64,000 bases of DNA from Streptomyces smyrnaeus (GTDB lineage: Bacteria > Actinomycetota > Actinomycetes > Streptomycetales > Streptomycetaceae). The stretch covers positions 1 through 64,000 of the forward strand of contig NZ_JAFFZM010000007.1 in NCBI RefSeq assembly GCF_017676345.1, written 5' to 3'. The notes below the pieces were generated by a model. It made no database searches and had not been told where the DNA came from. It worked only from the letters and a program-made list of their open reading frames with translations. The translations under genes were made by a program, and so were the position numbers. This document shows positions 8,696-17,537 of this stretch, piece after piece (position 1 is the stretch's first letter; each line of letters opens with the position of its first letter).

Positions 8696-9430
8696 ATGCA
8701 ACGCCGACACGTTCTTCGTACGGGCGCCGCGGCTACGGCCGCGACCGCGCTGAGCCTGGGCACCTCCTCCCCCACCGCTTCTGCCACCGCCCCCGCCGCC
8801 GAACGCAAGCGCGACCGCATCCGCGAACTGCGCGTCCACACCGTCTTGTTCGACGCCGTCGAGGAGCAGGACTTCGCAGGCCCCATCGAGGTGCTGGGCA
8901 TCCTCGCGGACGCCGGCAAGCGCCCGATCACGCAGCGCTTCGTCACCGCCGATGGCCCCCGGACCATACGGACGTCATCCGGCATGCACATCGACGTACG
9001 CGACCCCTGGGCCCCCCAGGACGCGGACGTCCTGCTCGTACCGGGCGGAGGCTACGGCAAGGGATCCGGAGTCGATGACGAGATCAAGCGCGGCGTCCTG
9101 CCACGCGCGCTGGCCAAAGCCGAACGGCCCGGACTGATCATGGGCGGGGTATGCACCGGCGTCATGGTCTTGTCGGCAGCGAAGATCACCCGCGGCCGGC
9201 CGTGCACGACCCACTTCGCCGCCCGCGACGACCTCGCTGAGCAAGGCGGAAAGCTCACCTACGCACGCGTGGTCGACGACGGCGACCTGATCACCTGTGG
9301 CGGTGTCACCTCGGGCCTGGATCTGGCCCTCTGGCTCGCCGAGCGTCTCTACGGACCGCAGGACGCGCTGCGCGCCGAGATGATCCTGGAGTACGAACGA
9401 CGAGGCACCGTCTGGCACACGAACAGCTGA
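8696..9430 (+). CDS. DJ-1/PfpI-family protein with twin-arginine-like leader
   Basis: The 244-residue protein starts at the ATG at 8696 behind CAGGAGCA. Its leader (MQRRHVLRTGAAATAATALS) has an arginine pair and hydrophobic stretch, possibly a Tat-type signal. The rest is a DJ-1/PfpI fold: 'DFAGPIEVLGILADAG', 'ADVLLVPGGGYG' and the elbow GGVCTGVMVLSAAKI with Cys153. It continues with THF and 'TCGGVTSGLDLALWLAERL'. Members are isonitrile hydratase-like or glyoxalase-like enzymes, or stress proteins; the exact reaction cannot be told. It is divergently paired with a GlxA-type regulator. Confidence 0.85.
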   Translation: MQRRHVLRTGAAATAATALSLGTSSPTASATAPAAERKRDRIRELRVHTVLFDAVEEQDFAGPIEVLGILADAGKRPITQRFVTADGPRTIRTSSGMHIDVRDPWAPQDADVLLVPGGGYGKGSGVDDEIKRGVLPRALAKAERPGLIMGGVCTGVMVLSAAKITRGRPCTTHFAARDDLAEQGGKLTYARVVDDGDLITCGGVTSGLDLALWLAERLYGPQDALRAEMILEYERRGTVWHTNS

Positions 9431-10407
9431 CCGCAACCACCCGGCCTTCCCAGACCGGACCCCTGCCACCAGCCCCCACCCGAGCCCCGCGCCCGGACCA
9501 CCGCGAGGGGAACGAGCCACCCGACCAGCAGCCCCACAGACCACGCCCACAGCCACGACCTGGAAAGCAAACCACTGCCCGGCGGTGGCCCGTCCGGCCC
9601 GTCCTGCGGCACATCCAGTACCCCAGCCACCTCATGGACGGCTGCCTCGCCCAGACCGGCCTGACGATCGGCTCCGCCTGAGTTTCGGTTCTGCCCGAAA
9701 CACGGTGCGTGGCTGCCGGGCAGAGCCGTGCCAGGAAGGTGTCAGAAGCTGATTGCGAATCTCATCTGCGCACGTCGGCAGCGCGCGGTGCAAGGCGTCA
9801 AAACGGGGACGCCGTTCGCGAAGCCGTTGCCCGTTCCGCCTGAGCCGAGACGGGCCGCAAGCCGATAGCCGACCACCGAGGCCGAATCGTGCGCCGTCAG
9901 TGGGCTGAAGACCTCCGCTGCCGCTCCGTCAGGCTCGAACCCCGCCCCTGCCCTCCTTGCCCGGCTCAAGCCCACATGACAGTGCCCGGTGCCTGATCGA
10001 CCGGAGGTACCAGGAAGTGACTTTCCGACCACCTCTCGCAGTCATGCTGACGAGCCCTTGCGCCACCGTTTCCGGGGGAAAAGTATGAGAAGTGGTCGGG
10101 CTGCCCGGACAGCGAGTCCGTCAAGAGAAGTGGGCAGGAGCATGACCGGCTCATGTGGCGCATACGGGCCGGGCCACGCTGCGGCGGGTCGGCGGCGCCG
10201 GTTCGATGCCCCCCCGGGAGAACGGCACGGAGAGCGCTTCCCGGCACATCGGAACGCCTGCCAGGCTGGCGATCGCAAACCGAGCGCGCGACGCGCGCCT
10301 GTGCATGCGAGAAGAGAAACCGGAAAACACCACGCCGCCAAGCAGCCGCCCCGATACCCGCGGCGTTCGCATCGCTCCCGAGCCACGGCAGCACCGGCCC
10401 CCGTGAC
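9431..10407. other. Long stretch without a supported gene
   Basis: Nearly 1 kb separates the DJ-1 gene from the LysR gene. Open frames on both strands are Arg/Pro/Ser-rich and lack any family signature or ribosome site. It could be remnant DNA of a lost gene; no repeats or RNA gene are evident by eye. Confidence 0.4.
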
Positions 10408-10451
10408 TCAGCGGCGGTACGTGGCTGTCGCGATCTCGATGAAGGACCGGA

Positions 10452-11258
10452 TCAACGGGTTGGTGTCACCTTGTTCCACACCGCCACCGCTCGGCTCGGC
10501 GCCATATCGATCAGCGGCACCGCGACCAACTCCGTGGGCAGATCGTGTCCGAGCGGGGCCAGGCCGACCGTGCCGTTCCACAGCACGGCCTGCAGACATT
10601 CCTGGACGGCGCGGACCACGGGGCCCTCGCGCGGCCTGCCGCCGTTCCAGCACGACTGCCACAGGGGGTCGGCTCCCGGCGGGAACTGAAACCAGCGTCG
10701 GCCGCTCAACTCGTCCAGCCGCAGATGGTCGCGGCGGGCCAGTGGATCATCGGCGCGCAGGACGACGCCGACAGGATCGGTCCGCAGCGCGCGCACCGTC
10801 AGGGCGGTCTCGTCGAACGGTGCACGTGTCAAGGCGACGTCGACCAGGCCGGTGCGCAACCCGCACGTGGGGTCGGTCAGATCGGTCTCGCGGACGCGGA
10901 TGTCGATGCCAGGGTGGCGCCGACGGTAGGCGGCGGCCAGCCTGGTCACTCCCGGGTCGGTGCCGTCCCCCAGGATGCCGACAGTGAGGGCCGCGGCGCC
11001 GGCCGCCGCGCTCACGCGTACCCGGACGCGGTCGGCATGATCCAGCAGCGCCCGTGCCTCGTCGAGCAGCACCGCACCCACCGGCGTGAGCGCGACTCCC
11101 GCAGCCGAGCGGGTGAACAGCCGGGCCCCGACCTCGGCCTCCAACTGCTTGATCGCCCGGCTCAGCGGCGGCTGACTCATATGCAGCCGGGTGGCGGCCC
11201 GCCCGAAATGGAGTTCCTCGGCGACCGCCACGAAATAGCGCAAGGTCCGTAGCTCCAC
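10452..11258 (-). CDS. LysR-family regulator, C-terminus altered by a one-base frameshift
   Basis: Starting at GTG 11258, the protein has the LysR winged helix (LRTLRYFVAVAEELHFGRAA, then 'TRLHMSQPPLSRAIKQLE') and a periplasmic-binding-type effector domain (TVGILGDGTDPGVTRLAAAY onward). The reading ends early at 10452 with NKVTPTR. Shifting by one base restores a normal LysR ending (DTNPLIRSFIEIATATYRR, stop at 10408-10410). The last 17 or so residues have therefore been replaced. This is either a real frameshift or a sequence error. It is divergent from the cupin gene at 11334, its likely target. Confidence 0.85.
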   Translation of the reverse strand: MELRTLRYFVAVAEELHFGRAATRLHMSQPPLSRAIKQLEAEVGARLFTRSAAGVALTPVGAVLLDEARALLDHADRVRVRVSAAAGAAALTVGILGDGTDPGVTRLAAAYRRRHPGIDIRVRETDLTDPTCGLRTGLVDVALTRAPFDETALTVRALRTDPVGVVLRADDPLARRDHLRLDELSGRRWFQFPPGADPLWQSCWNGGRPREGPVVRAVQECLQAVLWNGTVGLAPLGHDLPTELVAVPLIDMAPSRAVAVWNKVTPTR

Positions 11259-11333
11259 GCAGCAACGATACCCACCAGGTATCAGCATCGCGGAACAGGT
11301 CTTGGACACCGGCAACACCCCCGCGGTGCACTC

Positions 11334-11834
11334 GTGAGCATGACCGAAGAAGCCAAGCCCAGCCGGCAGCAGGCCGAACCCGCCGTATCGGTGGTGGGTC
11401 CCGGCGACGGCGAGATGATCGTCCTGGGCACCACGCGCATGCGCGTCCTGGAAGACGGCAGCCACACCGGGCACCGCCTCGCGATCGCCGAGTCCGTCCT
11501 CGCCCCGCACGCCCAGGGACCGCCCCAACACCGCCACGCCCGCCACGACGAGGGCTTCTACATCCTCTCCGGCACCGTGCGATTCACCGTCGGGGACGAG
11601 GACCACGACGCCACCGCGGGCACGCTCGTGATGGTTCCGCCCGGTACCCCGCACACTTTCGCCAACCTGACCGACCAACCCGCCGTCATGCTCAGCACCT
11701 TCACCCCCGACCTGTACGTGCAGTACTTCCGCGACCTCCAAGCCGAACTCGCCGACGGCCGACCGCTGACGCCGCAAGCCAACATCGACGCGATGAGCCG
11801 CTACGCGACCGAGCCCGCCACCCACCCCGCCTGA
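11334..11834 (+). CDS. Cupin-domain protein
   Basis: The 166-residue protein has a single conserved double-stranded beta-helix. Metal-binding motif 1 is 'HAQGPPQHRHARHDEGFYILSG' shortened (His-x-His, then Glu) and motif 2 is 'PPGTPHTFANL'. Small single-domain cupins of this kind are dioxygenase-, isomerase- or sugar-binding-like; the substrate is unknown. The GTG at 11334 and the ATG at 11340 are both possible starts. It is divergent from the LysR gene, 75 bases away, and is followed by an inverted repeat that may end its transcript. Confidence 0.85.
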   Translation: MSMTEEAKPSRQQAEPAVSVVGPGDGEMIVLGTTRMRVLEDGSHTGHRLAIAESVLAPHAQGPPQHRHARHDEGFYILSGTVRFTVGDEDHDATAGTLVMVPPGTPHTFANLTDQPAVMLSTFTPDLYVQYFRDLQAELADGRPLTPQANIDAMSRYATEPATHPA

Positions 11835-11842
11835 AGCCGAGG

Positions 11843-11911
11843 GCCCGGCCCGGCACAGCCCCTTCCTTGTATCCGGCGGAGGCCAGTCCGCTCCCGCCTC
11901 CCGGGCCGGGC
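11843..11911 (+). terminator. Possible stem-loop terminator after the cupin gene
   Basis: GCCCGGCCCGG at 11843-11853 pairs perfectly with CCGGGCCGGGC at 11901-11911 across a 47-base loop, followed by TTCTT. It lies 9 bases after the cupin stop and before the DoxX gene. The long loop makes this weaker than a classic terminator. Confidence 0.35.
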
Positions 11912-12000
11912 TTCTTGGGGGCGCCCGGCCGGGCCCCGAGTTCTTCCGGTATTCGACGCAATCGACGGGCCCCGAAACGGGTGGCCCGAGAACGGGAACC

Positions 12001-12360
12001 ATGAACACCGCCTACTGGATCGTCGCGGGACTTCTCGCCCTCTTCTACCTCTACTCGGGCGCGATGAAGGTGAGCCGCAACCGTGACCAACTCCGGCCGA
12101 TGATGGCCTGGGTCGACCGCATTGCGCTGCCCGCCGTAAGGGCGCTGGGGACGGTCGAGATACTCGGCGCGCTAGGACTGATCCTGCCGCCGCTGACAGG
12201 CATCGCTCCAGTGCTGGCCACAGCGGCCGCCATCGGCTTCGTTCTCCTGCAAGCCGGTGCGATCGCCGTCCACCTGACCGGCGAGGACCGCCAGATCACA
12301 CTCAACCTCGGACTCATCGCCACCGCAGCCGCAACCACCTGGCTGGCCACCGGACTGTGA
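12001..12360 (+). CDS. DoxX-family membrane protein
   Basis: The 119-residue protein is a four-helix membrane protein of the DoxX type. Helix 1 is TAYWIVAGLLALFYLYSGAM. Then comes the conserved 'KVSRNRDQLRPMMAWVDR' loop and 'GTVEILGALGLILPPLTGIAPVLATAAAIGFV'-type helices in shortened form. DoxX proteins sit in the cytoplasmic membrane and are linked to thiol or sulfur redox balance in some bacteria. A second member lies at 49865-50239. The gene has an ATG start and appears to be on its own. Confidence 0.85.
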   Translation: MNTAYWIVAGLLALFYLYSGAMKVSRNRDQLRPMMAWVDRIALPAVRALGTVEILGALGLILPPLTGIAPVLATAAAIGFVLLQAGAIAVHLTGEDRQITLNLGLIATAAATTWLATGL

Positions 12361-12405
12361 CCGAGCTCGTTCGGCCAGGTCGTCGGGCAGACGGCGCACA
12401 CCTCC

Positions 12406-13215
12406 TCACCACAACGCTGCGGCCGGACCGCGCCGCCTTGGCGCGCCGGACCTGCACCTCGGTGCCGCGACCTGCAGCTCGGCCCCTTCGGCCTCGACGT
12501 AGGCGAACACGTCGGCCATGCGGCCACGGTGAGCACAGCCGCCCTCCGCACTGGCGCCGATCACAGCGGCCACCGCCCGTGATGTCGTCCGTTCCGGGCA
12601 GGCGACGACGACCGTGGTGGGCGGCGCGTCGACCAGCGGCACGCACGCCACGTCGGGCCAGGCGCGCCGGCGCACCGACTCGGGCCAGACCGCGACCAGT
12701 TGGCCCGGTGCAACCAGTTGCATCACCTGCGAGATGTCACTGCACCTCGGGCGGACGGCCATCGGTGGCGTCCACATCTCACGGCCGTCGGGGCAACTGT
12801 TCGCCGGTCAGGTCGGCGAGCGTCAAGGCGGCCCGGTCGGCGAGACGGTGGGTCCGGGGAGCACGGCCAGCTGGTCCTGGGTCAGCAGGATTGTGCCGGT
12901 AGTGCCGCAGGATCGACTCCAGCAGCCCCGCATCCCCGTTGGGCTTCCTCGCCAGCGTGAGCTGCGGATCGGTCCGTCCCGCCCGTTGCGCGCGCCGGAC
13001 CGACGCCGTGACCGCGTCCAGCGCCTTGCGGCTCTCGGCCAGGGAAGACCTGGCCGGCGCCGGTGAGGTTCGCCGATCGGCTGGTGCGTCCAGCAGTCGC
13101 ACGCCCATGCGTCGCTCCAGGTGGGCGATGGCGCGAAACAGCGGTGGCTGTGCCATACCCAGGCGCTGTGCGGCGCGGGCGAGGGGCACGCCGCCTCGCT
13201 CGGCGCAGTGCGCGG
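12406..13215 (-). pseudogene. LysR-family regulator, degenerate
   Basis: The minus strand carries a broken LysR gene. Near 13200-13080 lies the end of the helix-turn-helix (ARAAQRLGMAQPPLFRAIAH, then 'LERRMGVRLLD'). Then come KALDAVTASVRRAQRAGRT and DLTGEQLPRRP before a stop at 12779. The ligand-binding C-terminus continues in another frame (VMQLVAPGQLVAVWPESVRR, later 'DVACVPLVDAPPTTVVVACPE'). The first 20 or so residues of the DNA-binding domain are missing; they run into the tail of the neighbouring epoxide hydrolase remnant. Confidence 0.65.
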
Positions 13216-13960
13216 AAGAGGGTGCGGATGTCCGCGACCAGCAGGTCAGGGGCCTGGAGGGAGGCGAAATGGCCTCCGGTGTCGAACTGGGACCAGTGGG
13301 TGATGTGGTTCGACAGCGATGCCGGGCCCTGGATCGCCCGGTCACCGAGAACTTGGCCACCCCGGTGGGCACGCCCGAGAGGGCCGGGCGTCCCCAGCCG
13401 TCGGCGCCGCACTGTAGAGCCGTGCGGCCGAGCCGGCGGTGGAGGTGAGCCAGAAGACGGTGACATGGGTGAGGACGGCGCCCCGGAGCAGGGCCATTTC
13501 GTCTAAGTCGGCGGGTGTCGAGGCGTTGACCAGCGCGTTGACGTGGACGCCGACGCCATGGTCGGGGGCGGTGCGCCCGAGCTCCGGGGAGATCATGGAG
13601 GCGAAGTCCCCGCCCTGAGCCCCGTAGCGTGGGTAGCCCAGACGTCGCATCAGTTCGGCCCAGGCGCGGGCGATACGCCTGGTTCCCCAGCTCCTGTCCC
13701 TGGTGGGCCGGGAGAACCCGGATCCCGGGACCGAGGGGGCGACGACGTGGAACGCGTCGGACGGGTCGCCGCCGTAGGAACGCAGTCGTACTCGTCGGCC
13801 CGATAGCCGACGAGGGCCTTGAGGTAGGGAAGAGCGACACCGTACTCCCAGCCCACGCCGGGAGCTCATCCGGCCACCGGGTCCGGCGCAACCGTTCTCG
13901 CAGGTCGTCGATGCCGCATCCGTGGAGGCGCACGTGCCTGGCCGGCTCACACCAGAAGCG
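13216..13960 (-). pseudogene. Epoxide hydrolase (alpha/beta hydrolase), degenerate
   Basis: Assembled from three frames: the EHN-type N-terminal segment (IDDLRERLRRTRWPDEL, then 'GVGWEYGVALPYLKALVGYR'), the core 'AFHVVAPSVPGSGFSRPTRD', the nucleophile region 'RYGAQGGDFASMISPELG' (Asp of GGD) and the C-terminus 'HITHWSQFDTGGHFASLQAPDL' shortened (catalytic His of GGHF). Frameshifts occur near 13800 and 13370, and about 100 residues including the acid residue are missing. This was a microsomal-type epoxide hydrolase. The following LysR remnant on the same strand may be debris from its original neighbour. Confidence 0.65.
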
Positions 13961-14356
13961 GTTGAGGTCCGCCAGTGTCCGAAACGACCCTCAGGATGCG
14001 CCCTTGTGGCTCATCTGGCGCAGCTCGATGTCGGCGAAGCAGCCGGGGGTGGTGGCCGGCTGGGCGGGACCTGCCACAGTGCCTGGATTGCGCCAGCGTC
14101 CGGGCCTGGAGCCGACCGCCCGGACCACCGGCATTCCCCGACCACCGCACAAGGCCGGGGCGCCCCAGCCGACCCGGCGTACCGGACCGGCTGAGGCCAC
14201 AACCGACGCCGGGAACGCTCCGTGCCCAGGGCCCGGACACGACGGCGCACGCGTCGGCCTCCGATCACAGCGCTCAGGATCGCAGGTGCGGGACTTCGCC
14301 AGCACGCTCCGAGCCGGAGCGCTCTGAGCAGCACAGGCACCGGACCGCGACCGGAG
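13961..14356. other. No supported gene; possible transposase debris
   Basis: A minus-strand stretch near 13990-14050 reads CFADIELRQMSHKGAS, which faintly resembles the region before the last catalytic residue in some DDE transposases. Nothing else supports an element. The other frames are low-complexity. Confidence 0.3.
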
Positions 14357-15277
14357 TCACCCGGCGGTGGCCCGACTCGGTTCGAAGTAGTGCCCCTGGT
14401 CGAGATCCTCGAGCAGACCGGCCTCGGCCGGAGCCCAGCCGGTCACCTCCCGGGTGATGGCACTGGAGACGGGACTGTCCGGCGTGAGGAACATCCCGAG
14501 GAAGCCGAAGTGCTCGTCGACCCGGTCCATCGGCACCGACCGTGTCGGGAGGCCGAGGTGGCGCCCGATGGCAGCGGCGATCTCACGGACCGCGATACCC
14601 TCCTCGGCCACGGCGTGCAGATACCCCGTCGGTGCGGCCTCGATCGCCAGCCGGAAGAGCCGAGCGGTGTCCCGGACGTGCACCGCGGGCCAGCGCGACG
14701 ACCCGTCGCCCGGATAGCCCGAGAAGCCGGCCCGGCGGGCGGTCGCGATGAGGTGCGGGACGAAGCCGTTGTCTCCCTTGCCGTGGTTGGTCGGCGCGAG
14801 ACGCAGGACAGTGGGCCGCAGCCCCCGCTCGGCGAGCGCGAGGGCGGCGTCGTCCGAGAGCTGTCGCGTGGCAACCAGCGCGTCGGGCGAGGGACGATCG
14901 TGCTCAGTGGCAGGCACCCCGTTTTGCGACAGTCCCACAGTCCCGGACGCGACAGCGATCGCCCCACCGGAGGGGAGCCCCTCGCCGAGCGCCTGGATGG
15001 TCGTGACGTCGGAGGCGACGGCCTCGGCCATTCCACCGCTCAAGGACCGCTCAACCGGAAACGCGAGGTGGACCACGGCGTCCGCGCGGGCGGCGGCGTC
15101 GCGCAGCACATCGAGGTCCTCGACGGTGCCGCGGACGCTCGCTGCGCCGGCGGCCTCGACAACGGCTGCCGACGCCTCCGAGCGGGCGAGCCCGGTGACA
15201 TGGTGACCGGCTGCGAGGAGCTCGGGTACGACGGCCGAGCCGACCCAGCCGGATGCGCCGGTGACAAGAACACGCAC
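14357..15277 (-). CDS. NAD(P)-dependent epimerase/SDR-family oxidoreductase
   Basis: From the GTG at 15277 (AGGAAGG lies about 10 bases upstream) the 306-residue product begins VRVLVTGASGWVGSAVVPEL, an extended-SDR Rossmann motif. It continues with 'VVHLAFP' and a C-terminal substrate domain (SGYPGDGSSRWPAVHVRDTA). This pattern matches the NAD-dependent epimerase/dehydratase-like family often annotated as 'SDR family oxidoreductase', with a close relative at 37943-38824 in this window. It is divergent from the XRE regulator at 15672. The substrate is unknown. Confidence 0.85.
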   Translation of the reverse strand: MRVLVTGASGWVGSAVVPELLAAGHHVTGLARSEASAAVVEAAGAASVRGTVEDLDVLRDAAARADAVVHLAFPVERSLSGGMAEAVASDVTTIQALGEGLPSGGAIAVASGTVGLSQNGVPATEHDRPSPDALVATRQLSDDAALALAERGLRPTVLRLAPTNHGKGDNGFVPHLIATARRAGFSGYPGDGSSRWPAVHVRDTARLFRLAIEAAPTGYLHAVAEEGIAVREIAAAIGRHLGLPTRSVPMDRVDEHFGFLGMFLTPDSPVSSAITREVTGWAPAEAGLLEDLDQGHYFEPSRATAG

Positions 15278-15671
15278 GAGAACAACCTTCCTGTAGTGAA
15301 TCGTGGCCTCCCACCACGGTCGGGACGCAGGTCGCAGATGATGCTCCAGATGACCACCGTTTCCACCCTGCCGTCCCGCCCCGGCTTGTGGCCCGATGGA
15401 CGCCCTCACCCACTGGTCCATTTGGGCAAAGGCCTCTCTCGTGAGGCGGGGCGTCCGGGCAGCGCGGCGGTGGGAGACGTTTCGACATCAGCGTCGCGGG
15501 CACGTGCGGTGACAACCACGGTGCGCCGGTCGTCGGACTCACAGACCGTGGCTGGCGCGCCGTGGCCGTCCGACACTGAAGGAACCCGAGGGCCGAACCG
15601 TTCCGCCCGGATCGGCGGCGGAGCCTTTTGGTCAACGTCTCGTTCCACCTGCATCCTGGAGTAACACAGCG
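15278..15671. other. Intergenic region between epimerase and XRE genes
   Basis: A 394-base gap lies between divergent genes and should hold both promoters. I see no clear operator palindrome and no open frame with family resemblance. Confidence 0.4.
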
Positions 15672-16514
15672 ATGACCGACCGTGCTGAACTTGGCCGCTT
15701 CCTGCGGGCTCGCCGAGAGGCCCTGCGGCCGGCCGACGTCGGACTGGTGCCGGGCGGTCGCCGGCGTACGCCCGGCCTGCGCCGCGAAGAGGTGGCGATG
15801 CTCGCGAGCATGTCCACCGACTACTACGAGCGGCTCGAGCAGGCCCGAGGCGTCAATCCGTCGGAAACCCTGCTCGCCGCGCTCGCCAGGGCACTGCGCC
15901 TGTCGACCGACGAACGCGATCACCTCTACGCGGTCGCCGGGTATCAGCCGCCCCAGGGGCTGTCGCACGACGGCTACGCCGACCCCGGACTGATGCACAT
16001 CCTCGACTCCCTCAAGGACACTCCGGCCCAGATCGTCGACGGCCTCGGCACGGTCGTCATCCAGAATCCGATGGCCATCGCGCTGCTCGGCCCGCTGGTC
16101 GACCGCCCCGGCCACGAGGACAACGGCGCCTGGCTCTGGTTCATGCGGCCCGCACTTCGCGGCGTCTACGCCGAGGAGGAGCACGAGGCGATCGGCCGCA
16201 CCATCGTCGCTGACCTGCGTGCCTCCGTCTTCCGCCACGGGCACCACCCGTGCGGGCAGGCCCTCGTCGACGAACTGTGCAACGGGAGCAAGGAGTTCGC
16301 CGCGCTGTGGGATCTCGGCGAGGTCGCCACCGTCCGCTCCACCCGCAAGTCCGTCCTGCACCCCCAGGCGGGCCGGCTGGATCTGCAGTGCGACGTCGTC
16401 CTCAGTCCGGTCACCAGCAAGCGCCTCTTCCTCTACCGGCCGCAGCCCGGCACCGAAACGGCCGAACGCCTGGAGTTCCTCCGTGTCCTCGGCACCCAGT
16501 CCTTCGCGAGCTGA
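15672..16514 (+). CDS. XRE-family regulator with MmyB-like ligand-binding domain
   Basis: The 280-residue protein begins with an HTH_31/XRE domain (ELGRFLRARREALRPADVGL, then 'RRTPGLRREEVAMLASMSTDYYERLEQ'). It continues with the MmyB-like C-terminal domain (DGLGTVVIQNPMAIALLGPL, 'WLWFMRP', 'LDLQCDVVLSP'). This is a large actinobacterial family whose members typically control a divergent SDR or oxidoreductase gene, here the epimerase at 14357-15277. The effector is not known. A paralogue lies at 24116-24970. Confidence 0.92.
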   Translation: MTDRAELGRFLRARREALRPADVGLVPGGRRRTPGLRREEVAMLASMSTDYYERLEQARGVNPSETLLAALARALRLSTDERDHLYAVAGYQPPQGLSHDGYADPGLMHILDSLKDTPAQIVDGLGTVVIQNPMAIALLGPLVDRPGHEDNGAWLWFMRPALRGVYAEEEHEAIGRTIVADLRASVFRHGHHPCGQALVDELCNGSKEFAALWDLGEVATVRSTRKSVLHPQAGRLDLQCDVVLSPVTSKRLFLYRPQPGTETAERLEFLRVLGTQSFAS

Positions 16515-16822
16515 CCGAGCCGGAGCCGGCACAGGGCCCTGACCGCTGCCCTGGTCACCCCATGCCCGTCAGCGATCCACCCGCCCTGCGAACCGCCCAC
16601 GCCTTTCCCCGCGCCTCTCCCCGGGCCGGTCCCGTGGCCGAGCCGACCGGTTTCGTGACCGCTCAGCCACGGCGACGGGCCCGATGAAGGCACGGTCACG
16701 ATGCTGACGACACGCAGCAGCCACACCCCAGCCCGCCGCGTCACCAACCTCCCGAACAACACACCTGAGCGTTGTCCCGTAAATGATCTACGGCATGTTA
16801 GTTGACCAGCGTCGTTGCCCGC
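16515..16822. other. Gene-free stretch beside a transposase remnant
   Basis: No gene is supported. The right part (GTTGTCCCGTAAATGATCTA around 16773-16792) is AT-richer than its surroundings and may be the outer end of the IS5-like remnant that follows. Confidence 0.3.
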
Positions 16823-17375
16823 TCATTCGGCCAGCGTGAGGTTGTGCAGGCGGGCGATGCCGAGCATGGCGTGGTGGACGCCGTCGCCCTTGAGGCGGCA
16901 GTCCCGGAGGATCTTCCAGGTCTTCATCCGAGCGAAGGCGTGCTCGACGCGAGCGCGGACCACACGGTGCGAGGTGTTGTGTTCCTCCTTCCAGGCGGGG
17001 AGTTCGGCTTGGCCGGATTCACGGCGGTGCGGGATGGCCAGGCCGGTGCCCCCCGGTAGCCGCCGTCCGCGATGACTGTGGTCTGGCCGACGGCGGACTT
17101 CGCACCGGACAGCTCCCATGCCTTGCAGTCGTTGCGGTTGCCTGCGACTGGTCGGCCGACCGCGACAACGAGCCGGGAGTCGGCGTCGATGACGACCTGG
17201 TGGCTGGTGGAGCACCGGTAGTTCTTCGCCTGCTCGGCAACGCTGTGGTCGCGGGTGGGGACCAGGGTGCCGTCCACGATCAGCACGGTGTCCTTGCGGA
17301 ACCGTTTGCGCTGCTGGAGCGCAAGCGCGGGCCCGAGATGGTCAACTATGCGGTCGGCCGCCGATGCAGGTCGAG
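16823..17375 (-). pseudogene. IS5-family (DDE_Tnp_4-type) transposase, truncated and frameshifted
   Basis: On the minus strand the catalytic half is recognisable: KDTVLIVDGTLVPTRDHSVA (first Asp), STSHQVVIDADSRLVVAVGR, GNRNDCKAWELSGAK and TTVIADGGYRG (second Asp). In another frame follow IPHRRESGQAELPAWKEEHN, RVVRARVEHAFARMKTWKIL (Glu) and LGIARLHNLTLAE, with a stop at 16823. The frameshift falls near 17050. The N-terminal half is missing: the sequence begins abruptly at about 17375 inside a neighbouring reductase gene, which it truncates. Confidence 0.75.
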
Positions 17376-17537
17376 AACATCGACGTCCCAGCCGACGTCG
17401 GCCAGAGCCGCACGGGCAGGGTCGACCACCGCGCCGGTGAGTGAATCCGAACCGGGGTGGGCGACGACCAGAAGAGCGCGTCCGGACCCGGGGGCGCTTG
17501 AAGCGCTCGCTGCGAGGGGATCCGTCATGCTCATCAA
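17346..17537 (-). pseudogene. NAD(P)H dehydrogenase (quinone)-type flavodoxin-fold protein, truncated
   Basis: Only the N-terminus remains: after a short leader, RALLVVAHPGSDSLTGAVVD, then 'ALADVGWDVDVLDLH'. This is the first beta-alpha-beta of the NQO1/MdaB-like flavodoxin-fold family. The frame then runs into the IS5-like remnant and stops at 17346 after HRRPTA. The start ATG overlaps the TGA of the upstream oxidoreductase (TGATGAGC), showing that the two genes were translationally coupled. The insertion removed about three quarters of the protein. Confidence 0.6.

Noticed and set aside
9989..10987. Plus-strand frame of over 300 codons before and across the LysR gene
   Set aside because: Arg/Pro-rich, no ribosome site or family resemblance, and its second half lies opposite a clear LysR gene.
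14222..15664. Long plus-strand frame across the epimerase gene
   Set aside because: Antisense to a gene with a clear Rossmann motif; composition is not protein-like.
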